DNA of 64,000 nucleotides from Sediminibacterium sp. Lineage in GTDB: Bacteria > Bacteroidota > Bacteroidia > Chitinophagales > Chitinophagaceae. Within the stretch, counting starts at the first letter, position 1. Every line of letters starts with the position of its first letter. The DNA is taken from the NCBI GenBank assembly GCA_030158665.1, contig JAOASM010000046.1, positions 39,999 to 103,998 on the forward strand. The letters are read 5' to 3'. The translations under genes and the position numbers were made by a program. A model generated the notes under the pieces. It was not told where the DNA came from and searched no databases. It worked only from the letters and a program-made list of their open reading frames with translations. Positions 37,565 to 48,700 of the stretch are shown piece after piece.

Positions 37565-38974
37565 ATGAAAACGACATTCAAAAGGTTGCTTTTTATAGGG
37601 TTACTACTATTCCTTTCTTTTAAAGGGATTGCTCAATTTGTATTGAAAATCAATGCTTCTAATACGATTGACTCTGTTGCTTATTTGAGAGCGAGTTTAT
37701 TCGATGATAAAAATTATATACCAAAGGATACCATTAAGTTGTTTAAATCCTCTAATACAATTAAGAATACAAAGTCCATAGTTGGGGGTATCTATTTTCT
37801 ATATTTCCCAAAATCAAAGCAAAAGATTCAATTTGTTTTGGAGGATCAAGATACAGTTAGGTTAACGATTAGTGGGAATGATTATTTGCAAACTGCTTCA
37901 ATTAATTTAACTAAGAATAATATATTACTTGGTTACCAACGACTAGAGAAAGGCTTGTCCCATTATGACAGTAGCTATGCATTAGCTTTAAAGACGGGTA
38001 AGAAATTTAATCAAATACAAAAAGCTGCTTATTTTAAAGTTAAAACAGATTCCTTAGTTTCATACAGGACAATTGCATTAAAACGTTTAAAGAAGACTGA
38101 TGCCTTATACCTATTTTTCAACACTTTAAATGAATTGGATAGAACAATTCCAAGTAAAAGAGACTATGAAGGAAGGGTTCAATTTTTAAAACAATTTGAA
38201 TTAAACGAACCAAAATTATTCTTTACCCCCACAATGAAGCAAATTATTGTGGAATACTTGTCCTATTATCCCTTACAATCTGATTCTTTGATTCAAGGCT
38301 TAGATGCAGTTTTTAGTTCGCTACTTTGCACCAATAAGGCCTACCCATTTGTATTTGACTATTTTACGAAGGTATTCAAAAATAGAGATGTGCAGAATAA
38401 TACAGAAGGGTATGCTTATTTGATTAACAAATATGTCAAAAACAATACCTGTGCATTTTTAGATAAAAAAAATCAACAAGCATTGATTGCTGAATTAAAT
38501 CAGATTCAGGCTCAAAAAATAAACGATACTGCTGTTGATCTGATATTAGAAGATACAACAGGCGTCAAGTTGAGTTTACTTAATGTAGCGAAGCAATATA
38601 ATTATACGCTGCTAATCTTCTTTGATCCTAATTGCGAACATTGTAAAGTAGAACTACCTAAAATGGATAGTACGATTAAAGTGCTAGAAAGAGACTTATT
38701 AATTAAGATTGGAAAATACGCTGTATGTAATGAGCCCAATATTGAAAAATCTGTTTGGAAAAACTTTATAATATCTAATAGACTAGATAGCCAATATGCT
38801 CATGTGATTATGTCTGGGAATAATGAAAATATTGCACTGAGAAAAGCATATGATGCATTTACCAACCCCTTATTTTATTTGTTAGATAAAGATGGTGTGT
38901 TGATTGCTAAGAAATTAAGTTCAAACACCCTTAGGAAAATACTAATACAATCATTTAGAAATTTTAAAAACTAA
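37565..38974 (+). CDS. secreted TlpA/thioredoxin-like protein
   Basis: A 469-residue exported protein: signal peptide (residues 1-23, ending GIAQ), an N-terminal beta-rich region like the DUF4369 domains of Bacteroidota thiol proteins, an alpha-helical middle (about residues 120-320, DUF5106-like) and a C-terminal thioredoxin fold with the active site Cys357-Glu-His-Cys360 in FFDPNCEHCKVE. It probably acts as a thiol-disulfide oxidoreductase in the periplasm. It is the first gene of a three-gene unit; the response regulator ATG follows its stop after one base. Confidence 0.83.
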   Translation: MKTTFKRLLFIGLLLFLSFKGIAQFVLKINASNTIDSVAYLRASLFDDKNYIPKDTIKLFKSSNTIKNTKSIVGGIYFLYFPKSKQKIQFVLEDQDTVRLTISGNDYLQTASINLTKNNILLGYQRLEKGLSHYDSSYALALKTGKKFNQIQKAAYFKVKTDSLVSYRTIALKRLKKTDALYLFFNTLNELDRTIPSKRDYEGRVQFLKQFELNEPKLFFTPTMKQIIVEYLSYYPLQSDSLIQGLDAVFSSLLCTNKAYPFVFDYFTKVFKNRDVQNNTEGYAYLINKYVKNNTCAFLDKKNQQALIAELNQIQAQKINDTAVDLILEDTTGVKLSLLNVAKQYNYTLLIFFDPNCEHCKVELPKMDSTIKVLERDLLIKIGKYAVCNEPNIEKSVWKNFIISNRLDSQYAHVIMSGNNENIALRKAYDAFTNPLFYLLDKDGVLIAKKLSSNTLRKILIQSFRNFKN

Positions 38975-38975
38975 T

Positions 38976-39581
38976 ATGGAACCATATATATTAATTGCAG
39001 ACGACCACAGTATTGTGAAAATGGGATTGACGGCAATCTTAAATAAAATGGGAGCAAAACAAGTGGATAGTGTTAGTAGTATTGAAGAATTGAAAGATGC
39101 TATAGCTAATAAAGCTTACACACATCTTGTGTTGGATATTATAATGCCTGATGGTAATTCATTGGAATTAATTGAGGAAATTAATACTACCCATCCTAAA
39201 TTATCAATTCTAGTCCACTCAATGCAGCCTGTTGAAGTGTATGGTAAAATTGCCAGTAAATTTAATATTCATTCCTATTTACATAAAGGAGCGTCTGAGT
39301 CTGAAATTCATTATCAATTAGAGTTATTTGTTAAAAATCAACCTTTACAACTTAAAAAGAAGTTGGATGACACCATTAATCCTTTTTCAACCCTTGCTGT
39401 AAGAGAATTAGAGATTCTGCATTATTTACTGAATGGGCATAGAACCAAAGAGATTGCTGCCTCTTTGGGTTTAAAGATGAATACTGTTTCTACCATTAAA
39501 TCTAATATATTTGAAAAAGTAAAAGCAGAATCATTCACCCATTTGTTACAATTGGCTCATGTGCATCAAATCAGTTATTAA
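38976..39581 (+). CDS. NarL/LuxR-type response regulator
   Basis: A 201-residue two-domain regulator. The receiver domain has acidic pair Asp9-Asp10, phosphoacceptor Asp54 in HLVLDIIMPDG and Lys104 in YLHKGAS. A C-terminal LuxR-type helix-turn-helix (about residues 140-195, EILHYLLNGHRTKEIAASLG) follows. It probably binds DNA when phosphorylated by the kinase encoded next, with which it overlaps by 23 bases. Target genes are unknown; the giant gene 3 kb downstream is a candidate by position. Confidence 0.92.
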   Translation: MEPYILIADDHSIVKMGLTAILNKMGAKQVDSVSSIEELKDAIANKAYTHLVLDIIMPDGNSLELIEEINTTHPKLSILVHSMQPVEVYGKIASKFNIHSYLHKGASESEIHYQLELFVKNQPLQLKKKLDDTINPFSTLAVRELEILHYLLNGHRTKEIAASLGLKMNTVSTIKSNIFEKVKAESFTHLLQLAHVHQISY

Positions 39582-42500
39582 ATTTATTGGTAAAACCTTT
39601 GTTGGTATCTTTTTATTTGCATGCCCTCACTTAGTTGAGGCGCAACAAAAATACACATTTGAAAGAATCAATTCCGAATCTGGTTTACCTGCCAATACCA
39701 TAAAGGGGATCGAATTTGATGAAAAAAATAGGTTTTTGTGGATTGCAACGGAGTCAGGAATTGTAAGATATAATGGTACTAGTTTTCAGACATTTGGTGA
39801 TTTTAACAATACTTCAAAATTCAATGGTCGAATCGCATCTTTAGATAAAAAGGTTGATGGAACAATTTTTGGCAGATTTCTAGACGAGTCTGTTTTTTAT
39901 ATTGAAAATAATCTTCCTGTCATTGATCCTAAAAATAGTACTTTAAATTTTTATGATTCCTATTTGGGGTTTAAGTATAATCTATCTAGTCAAATTTTAC
40001 AAAACGCGACTAAAAATATTGGGATAACCTATAATGATTTTCAATTAAATAATAATTTATTTTTTTTATCTGAAAATTTTAATGAAATCAATCTCTACAA
40101 AGTTTTCCCTCGTAAAGATTTTAAAATTATCAATAAATTTTATAATGGGGAGCAGTTTTTTGTAATTAAGAATAAGTTATTCTTTTTACAAAATAATGGC
40201 CTTGTTTTAGAAGTCAATGAGAAGTTTGACACTAAATTTGAATTCAATAAAGTTAAGACATTAGTTCCTTTTATTAATAGCAAAAAAAGCATTAAGATAT
40301 TCAGAAATGGGAAAGATGATGTCTATTTGCTAAATCACAATTTGCTTTATTCAATTAAACATTTTTTTGGTCAAATTGTAGTTCACCTTATAACAAACCA
40401 GATTCCGGTAACTGAAGACATCCGTTTTTTGAAGATTGATAAAATGACCAATTCAATATTTTTAGGCACGGACAATAGAGGTTTGTTAATAGGACATCCT
40501 AGTTATTTTAATAGGGTTTTACATACATCAGCACTAGATGGAACAAGTTCGGCAGCCTATGCCCAAGTTTTGTTGTCGAATGGGAATATCCAAATTAATA
40601 GCGGACAAAAATTTGGAAAATCCATCATTACTGCGCCAGATATTTTTTATAGGCCTTCGTCTACGAATACTTTTACAAGTAATGATAGTATTGTTTATTA
40701 TTCAAATTCGGATGGTATTATTGAATACGATTTGAAGTTGCAGCGCGTTAAGAAAATAACTAAAGAGATTGTTGAAGGGCGAATCTCATTTGGATCATTT
40801 AATGGTTCTATATATGGTTTTTCTGAGAAGGGTGTGTATAAAAAAGAGCATGATGACAATTGGAGAAGTATTCTGAAGTATATATCTATACCTACTGGAT
40901 TTATTGTTCATCAAGTCATTCAATTTAATACTGATGAACTTCTTCTTGCCACAACAGATGGTTTATATAAGTATCGTATTTCAACTAATTCAATAAAGAG
41001 AATTTTTAGAGACAAAAATGGTGCAAATTTTAGAGCTATATATAATTTAGATGGATATTTTTTAATTGGCACCTACGGTGGCGGCATTTATATGCTTAAG
41101 GGAGATGTCATTAAAAAAATGCCATTTGATCAAAACAAGTATTTAAGCTATACACATTGTTTCATTAAGGACGATCAAAATAGGATATGGGCAAGTACCA
41201 ATAAGGGATTATTTATGTCTCCGGCAAAAGCTTTAATTGATTTTTGGGAATTTGGACCTGGAAATATTTCATTTCAATATTTTGGCAAATTAGATGGTAT
41301 TGATGTACTTGAAATGAATGGTGGTTGTACACCTTGTGTGATTAAATTACCTAATGGTCATTTCTCATTTCCGGGAATTGATGGGCTCATTCAATTTAAT
41401 CCCTATGATATTAAGGAAGTAAGCATTAACCCAAATCTATTCCTCGATAAAATTTTAATTGATAATAATCTTTCAAATAATAATATTTTGAAAGAGGAGC
41501 TTTCTCCAAAAACAAAAAATATAGAATTTCAATTTGGAATTTCAGGCATGTTATCACAAGAGAATATCATGTTTGAATATAAAATTGATAATGGACCATG
41601 GAATAGGTTAGGGGTGAAAACTTCAAGTATTCTAATAACCAATCCAGGCTTCGGAACGCATGCTTTAACTGTTAGAATCAGAAATACGATCAATAAACAA
41701 TGGATTTCGAAACTATATGATTTCAAAATTGGTTATCCTTGGTATTTAAACCCATGGATGTATTTAGTTTATGTATTTGGTATGCTTGGTTTAGTATTAT
41801 TATACATTAGATTCAAAACATTGATTTATCAAAGAAGACAAAAGATGCTTGAGTCTGAAGTAGCTGTTAAAACAGCTTCTTTGAATGAAATCAATGATTA
41901 TTTACAAAAAAGAAACCAAGCGAAGGATCATGTGATTGCTATCATGAACCATGATATTTTAACACCATTAAAGTATTTACATATTACTGCAAAAAATACT
42001 GCTGAGCAAATTGAGGAAGCTGGTTTGAAAAATTCTATAGATCAAATAGCAAGGACCTCTAAAGAATTAGAATACCTTACTGCAAATATGTTGAACTGGG
42101 TAAAATTTGAAAATATCAATGAATTACCCAATCAACAGAAAATCGACCTATATCAATTTGTCCAAGGTTTAATCGAATTTGTTGCACCATTTAGATTGAA
42201 TGATAAGATTAAGATTCAAAATCAGATACCATTAGACACTGAAATTGCCAATTGGCCTGATGCTTTGAGGGTAATATTGTATAACATAATTGTGAATGCG
42301 ATCAAGTCAACCAAGCAAGGTTTCATTGTTGTTTCTTTTCATCCATCTTTAACTCATTTTGAAATTAAAATTGCTGATTCAGGCGAAGGCATGAGTGATT
42401 CGATGGTTCATTATTTAATTACTGGACATAGTAGAGATCAAGTTGAATTGTTGCCTAAGTATAAAAAGGGAAATGGAATTGGTTATCAAATCATTAGACA

Positions 42501-42591
42501 TTTGATTAAATTAATGCATGCGGAACTACAAATTACAAGTAAAGAAAACGAGGGAACCGAAGTTTCTTTGAAATTCAAAAACTCAATTTAA
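39559..42591 (+). CDS. membrane histidine kinase with two-component regulator propeller sensor
   Basis: A 1,010-residue sensor kinase. Signal peptide (about residues 1-28), then a large periplasmic propeller of regulator-type repeats starting YTFERINSESGLPANTI and with LWIATESGIVRYNG and RIWASTNKGLFMS blades, then a Y_Y_Y-type Ig domain (about residues 630-725) and one membrane helix (about 730-752). The cytosolic part has HisKA with phosphoacceptor His798 in NHDILTPL and an ATPase with DSGEGMS and KGNGIGYQI. Unlike the one-piece hybrid regulators common in Bacteroidota, it has no receiver or DNA-binding domain; those are in the preceding gene. The ligand is unknown. Confidence 0.92.
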   Translation: MCIKSVIKFIGKTFVGIFLFACPHLVEAQQKYTFERINSESGLPANTIKGIEFDEKNRFLWIATESGIVRYNGTSFQTFGDFNNTSKFNGRIASLDKKVDGTIFGRFLDESVFYIENNLPVIDPKNSTLNFYDSYLGFKYNLSSQILQNATKNIGITYNDFQLNNNLFFLSENFNEINLYKVFPRKDFKIINKFYNGEQFFVIKNKLFFLQNNGLVLEVNEKFDTKFEFNKVKTLVPFINSKKSIKIFRNGKDDVYLLNHNLLYSIKHFFGQIVVHLITNQIPVTEDIRFLKIDKMTNSIFLGTDNRGLLIGHPSYFNRVLHTSALDGTSSAAYAQVLLSNGNIQINSGQKFGKSIITAPDIFYRPSSTNTFTSNDSIVYYSNSDGIIEYDLKLQRVKKITKEIVEGRISFGSFNGSIYGFSEKGVYKKEHDDNWRSILKYISIPTGFIVHQVIQFNTDELLLATTDGLYKYRISTNSIKRIFRDKNGANFRAIYNLDGYFLIGTYGGGIYMLKGDVIKKMPFDQNKYLSYTHCFIKDDQNRIWASTNKGLFMSPAKALIDFWEFGPGNISFQYFGKLDGIDVLEMNGGCTPCVIKLPNGHFSFPGIDGLIQFNPYDIKEVSINPNLFLDKILIDNNLSNNNILKEELSPKTKNIEFQFGISGMLSQENIMFEYKIDNGPWNRLGVKTSSILITNPGFGTHALTVRIRNTINKQWISKLYDFKIGYPWYLNPWMYLVYVFGMLGLVLLYIRFKTLIYQRRQKMLESEVAVKTASLNEINDYLQKRNQAKDHVIAIMNHDILTPLKYLHITAKNTAEQIEEAGLKNSIDQIARTSKELEYLTANMLNWVKFENINELPNQQKIDLYQFVQGLIEFVAPFRLNDKIKIQNQIPLDTEIANWPDALRVILYNIIVNAIKSTKQGFIVVSFHPSLTHFEIKIADSGEGMSDSMVHYLITGHSRDQVELLPKYKKGNGIGYQIIRHLIKLMHAELQITSKENEGTEVSLKFKNSI

Positions 42592-42618
42592 ATAGAATTA
42601 ATTCTATTAATATTTTTT
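42592..42618 (+). terminator. weak terminator after the kinase gene
   Basis: A perfect 16-base palindrome made of AT-rich arms (ATAGAA and TTCTAT) directly after the stop, followed by TAATATTTTTT. It is weak because the stem has a single G-C pair; partial readthrough into the giant gene is possible. Confidence 0.4.
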
Positions 42619-42709
42619 GTACTGATTTTTAGTAACATTTTTACTTAAAATAGTGCTGTTTTGAGTGGTTTATAGAAGTAATTCTAAGGGTAATTCAGGC
42701 AATAAAAGG

Positions 42710-42717
42710 GACTTTTG
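42710..42717 (+). promoter_or_regulatory. possible -7 box of the giant gene
   Basis: GACTTTTG matches seven of eight positions of TAnnTTTG and ends 23 bases before the ATG at 42741. No -33 TTG is visible at the right distance, so this may be an activator-dependent promoter or not a promoter. Confidence 0.3.
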
Positions 42718-42740
42718 TACGTGTCAAAAATCCCATCTAG

Positions 42741-45700
42741 ATGTCATATAAATGCCCTTTTAGTACACGCAGTTTTAGTACTTTATTAATAGTTGTCTTT
42801 TTTCAGTTTTTGAGTGTTTTTGCTAATGCGCAAACAGTTGGAGGCATGTTAGCCTCTGATGACTTTGATGGTGATGGGATTATTAACTCCATCGATTTGG
42901 ATGATGACAATGATGGTATTCCAGATACGGATGAATATTGTAAATCTAGCATTCTATTACCTGCTACTAATACGACTGCTGCGATAACAGAATACAGAGT
43001 TCCGACAGGTTGGACCATTACGAATTCTTCTCCAGACATTGCAACTACCGCATCGTCCATTTACAGTGGATGGGTGGGAGGCTGTTCCGGTACTGCGCCC
43101 GCAGCACCTAATGGCCATACTTCTTGGGTAAACTTTTATTCAAACACGCAAGAAGCTTTCAAAACGACTATTTCAGGTTTAACGGTAGGGAAGACTTATA
43201 TTTTAAAAGCCTACTACGCGAAATTCGCTGCAACTCCCGCTGTAGGTAGAATTACGGTTAAGCTAGGAACAACGGTCATAGATCAATATACGCCTACATT
43301 GGGTTGCGGCTGGGAAACGCGTTTTATCACATTTACTGCTACTGCGACAAGTCATGATTTGCAATTCCAAAACACAGGGATAGCTTCTCCCATGCAAAAT
43401 GCGAGTGTTTCAATTTCAGCGGATCCACTTTACGAAGTGTGTGATACGGATAATGATGGCTTGTCCAACCAGTTTGATTTAGATTCGGACGGCGACGGTT
43501 GTACAGATGCGAAAGAAGGAAATGTTCCAGGAACTCTTCGAAATGGTGATGTAAAGAACGGAGCCAATGGGGGTGTGGTTACGACTACAACGAATATGGC
43601 TGGGGCAATTTCTGGAGGAGTGGGAACCTATGGAGCAAATGGATTAGCAAATGAGGTTGAAACTATCGCTGAAAGTGGAATCATTAATTACATTTCCTCT
43701 TATACAAATTATGCTCTATCGGCAAATTTAAATACCTGCACAGGGATTGACACTGATGGTGATGGGGTATCAGATTTAACAGATTTAGATGATGATAATG
43801 ATGGCATTTTAGATATTACCGAAGGCTATGGTTGTGCTGCATTGACAAACGATCGACAAATATTTAATGATCCCGTTATTAAACAATTTAATCTTGTTGT
43901 AAATGGTGATTTTGAGCAAGGTGATACTGGATTTAATACGACTTATGTAAACACAGGCTCAATTGGTACTTGTGGATCCTACATAGTCGCTCCTTTTGGT
44001 TGGGCTTCTAGTGCTGGGTCTTTATCAGAAGGTAATGCTTTACAGATAAATGCTGATTGCGCTTCTCCATTTACTGAATTTTGGAGTCAAACTATAACGG
44101 TAAAACCTAATACTAATTACAAACTAGGGTTTTCAATAAAACACGGGAATCCAGCTACAGTTAGCTATAGTATAAATGGAGGTGCCTTAACAGGTAATTT
44201 TGCAACGACAGCTAATTGGGTTTCAAAACAATCCATCTTTAACTCTGGTTCGAATACATCTTTATTGATTAAGTTATTTGAAACTTCTGGTGCACCTAAC
44301 TCAGCTGATTTTATCGCAGATGACATTTTTTTAATCGAAGTAAAAGATGTGTACTGTTCTGGTAGTATGGATACCGATAATGATGGAATTTTTAATCATC
44401 TCGATCTAGATTCCGATGGAGATGGTTGTCCGGATGCAAAGGAGGCAGGTGTTTCTGGTACCTTAAATTCAGGAGCGGTTAAAAATGGATTTAATGGTTC
44501 GGTCACTTCTACGACCACATTGAATGATGCGGTAGCGTCTGGTCCATATGGTTCGAATGGTTTAGCTAATGGTGTAGAAACTTCCGCGGAAAGTGGTTCA
44601 ATTGGCTATTTCTCAAAATATACTCCATTCGCTCTTGCTAAAAACCTATCTGTTTGTTCTGATTTTGATAATGATGGAATTGCTGATCCGCAAGATATAG
44701 ATGATGATAATGATGGAACGTTAGATGCGGTAGAATCTCCTTCGTGTTTTTATTCCTCTCGAGATTGGCTTGTAGGATTACGTTCAGATATTCAAGTTTC
44801 TACGGATTTGGTTATGAGTAATTCTTACCAAAGTCCAAAAGAATTAGTAGATGGAGATAATGGTACTACTTCAGCAAGTTGGGCGGTTAGTTTTGTCGCT
44901 TCGACTACACCTGCAAAAACGGTATATGCTTTTAAAATGCCAATGGCAGTGGAATTAAAAACTATTTATTTAGGGTTTATTAATGCGAATACACATTTCA
45001 ATGCAAATACCGTTTTACGTTTAGAAGGATCTAACGATAATAGTTCATGGACTATTTTAGGAAATGGATATTCTGCAGTGACCTCCGTTCCTGGGGTGGT
45101 AGGGGTAGCAAATGCAAATAGCTTTACCGTAACCCAAAATACGGGCAAATATTTATTTTACCGCATTTATTGGGTGTCAGGTGGTGGTGTTGGAACGACA
45201 GGCTATACAAATGAAGTGTATTTTGAAACACCTGCTACCTATATTCCAAGTTTAAATCCAAAGATTAATTGTAGTAGTGATACGGATGGAGATGGGTTTT
45301 TCAATTTTCAAGATTTAGATTCAGATGCGGATGGTTGTAGTGATGCTTTGGAAGCAGGAGCAACCACAAATCAGACGGCAAATTTTCAGTTTTCATTTAC
45401 AAGTCCAACAAATGATGCAAATAATAATGGGCTAATTGATACGAAAGAAGGAGGGACTGTAGGTACGATTAATTACAACAGCAATTATAATTCCTATGCC
45501 TTAACTGCTTCGATAAATGCTTGTCTAGATTCAGATCAAGACGGAGTGAATGACTTAGTAGATTTAGATGATGATAATGATGGGATTTTAGATAGAGCAG
45601 AGTGTGATATGCGTCCAGGCAAAATTCTATTTGCAGGATCGAATGAAAATTTTTCCACCATGCGTTCCAGTTTATACGATGAATTTGATAATAATAAGGC

Positions 45701-48700
45701 TCCTGGTGCGACCATTGTTCAATCAAATATAATAGAAACAGCAACTGTACCAGCTGGATTTTATGATGGGTATGATATGGTTGTTTTTGGAGGAGCAGCT
45801 TTCAATACTATTCATGCGAATCACTGGACAGCCTTACAAACAGCCATTCAAAATAAAACAAGTAAGGCGTTTATTATACAGTCGGACAACTGCTGTGTCG
45901 TAGCAAATCAAAATGGTTTAATGAATGTTTTAAACAATGTTTTTGGTACTAAATATGAATTATCTGCATCACATCCTGCCGTAGACCAAACCTTTACTTT
46001 AAATAGTGCCAATAGTTATTCCGCAGTATTCACTACGAATGCATTAGAAGGTAATAATTACTATCCGATTCTAAATGTAGACCCATCAGACATCTTATTT
46101 TATTCTCCATCTGTTGCTGGCTCGGCATTAGCCGGAATGAAACAAATTCCAGGGACTGGTTCAAAAAATCAGTTTGTCGCCTGGTTTGTAGATGGAACGA
46201 TTACACAAGGAGCACCTTGGTATACGGCAAATCAGAATAAAATAGCTACGGCATTTTACAATGCATATAATAGTACAACTAATTTAACCTGCGATACAGA
46301 TGCAGACGGCGTCGCTAATCATTTAGATTTAGATTCTGACGGAGATGGTTGTGCAGATGCCTTGGAATCAGGAATTACCTCATCTGTATTGACTTCTGGA
46401 ACAGCTGTTAACTTAGCTGGTTCTACCATACTTTCGGGAACATTAACCTCTACTTTGTCAAATGCTGTTGTGGCTACGGTCGGATCTTCGGCTACCACTT
46501 TTGGGAATAATGGATTTGCTAATTCGCTTGAAACTAGCAGTGAAAGTGGCGTTTATAATAGTGTCTATAATTATCCATTTGCTATCTCAAAAAATTATGC
46601 GGCTTGTGCTGATTTTGATCAAGATGGTGTCACTGATATCGTTGATATCGATGATGATAATGATGGGGTGTTAGATGCAGCGGAATCTCCCGCTTGTTTT
46701 TATACGGCAGCTGGAATGGGCTTAGGGTCCACGGATCGGACAGGAATTCTTAAAATAACGTCTGATCTTACGCTTAATTCTGTTTCTCGACCACTAACCA
46801 ATATGATCGATAACCCATTAGGGACGACGATTTTATATACAGATTTCCTAAATGCCCAGACCGCGGTTAATAAAAATGTGGTGACGGTTGAGTTTCCAAG
46901 AAGCGTGAAGCTTAGTGAATTGACTTTCAATTATAATTCTGCTAGTACCATTTTTGGAGCATCATCTTCAGCTACTTTGCGCGGATCAAATGATGGAATT
47001 ACCTGGTTAGATTTAGCCACTAAATCGCTTAATTCAACGTCAGAAACAGGTAATATCACGAAATTTACGGTATCCACGAATGCAGATAAATATAAATATT
47101 ACCGAGTTTATAGTACCGCAGGAACACTAGTTTCTGCAGGTCAATTAAAGGATATCAGTTTTGCGGCTCCCACTTATAATGCGTCAGAGTACCCTACATT
47201 AGCCTGTGAAGTAGATGATGATGGCGACGGGATTTTAAATCACCAAGATTTGGATTCCGATAATGACGGTTGTAATGATGCGTCTGAAGCCATTATTACG
47301 CTGTATAATGCCACAGTTCCTTTAACTGGATATTTTGGGGCAAATGGTTTCCTAAATACCTTAGAAACAGGAACAGATTCAGGAATCTACTCTGGAACGT
47401 ATTCTTACAGCTATGCAAAATTAGCTTATATCAAAGCTTGTCTAGATACAGATGGCGACTTAGTTCCCGATATCATCGATATCGATGACGATAATGATGG
47501 TGTGACTGATATCGAAGAAGGTAATTTTTGCTTGCCTCCAGGGACGTTCTACATAGGGCCTACGTATTTTAAGTCGGTAACGGCAGAAAACTTTACGGTG
47601 ATAGGAACCACTGCAACACCTTTGAGTGATATGACGGATGGAAATATCGCTAAATCGGTTACAGGAAACTTTAACTGGACAAACCAAGCAAATCCAATTG
47701 TTATTGATATCAATTTGAATTTCCCTGTGATTGCAGATGGATTCTTTATTGCGAATGATAATGGGGTCGTGGGTGATGGTATTAAGAATGCCAACATCAA
47801 ATTATACAATCAAGCAAATCAATTAATAGCGCAACAATCCATTAGCCCTATACTGAATGGTGGGACAGGTGCAGGGAATGATTTATACGATAAATATGCT
47901 TTCAGCAAAACGTATATTGGGGTTAAGCGAATGGTTTTAGAAGTTGCCTATTCAGGAATAACGACTGGAGCAGCGGCACCGAACTACCAAATTCGAGAGA
48001 TCGGTATGTATCGAGACGATGCGTATTGTACGGAGCGCGATACGGATTTAGATGGCACTCCAGATCAACTAGATGCTGATTCTGACAATGATGGTTGTAA
48101 TGATGCGTATGAATCGGGTGCGGTATCCTCCAATGTAACCACGGTGGCCGGAACTTATGGTGTAAATGGTTTATCCAGTTTAGTGGAGACCTCTGATTTA
48201 GCCTCTGCCGTTACGAATTATGCGTCGTCCTATAATTTTTTAGCGATACAATCAGGGTATAATAAATGTACGGATTCAGATACTGATGGAGTAATTGATT
48301 TAGATGATATCGATGATGATAATGATGGAATTTTAGACATATCAGAATCCCCATCTTGCTTTTTTAATATAGCGGATTGGAATACAAAAGATAAGTCAAA
48401 TTTCGCTTTGATAAGCTCTGATTTAGCGACCACTACAAATGTGTTTAACTCAAGTTTATTAACGGATAATTTAACAACGGATCCTTCTTCGATTACTTTT
48501 AGTACAACTACAGCACAATCGCAAATAGGAAAATCCATCTATAAAGTAAACTTTTTCAAACCGGTTAAATTAGATGCCTGGTATATACAAAAGACCAGTG
48601 CTACGCAAATTTTTGCTACTACCGCCGGAAGTTTGATGGTGCAAGGGTCAAATGATAATTCTACTTGGACTAACTTGTTATCATCTGCTATCGCATCTCC

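Noticed and set aside
42592..42740. Possible small RNA or extra gene between the kinase gene and the giant gene
   Set aside because: Only an AT-rich palindrome and an imperfect -7 box are visible; no open frame or stable structure supports a gene.
46462..46674. Plus-strand alternate-frame 70-codon frame inside the giant gene
   Set aside because: It overlaps a linker in another frame and shows only the frame-shifted reading of Asp-rich repeats.
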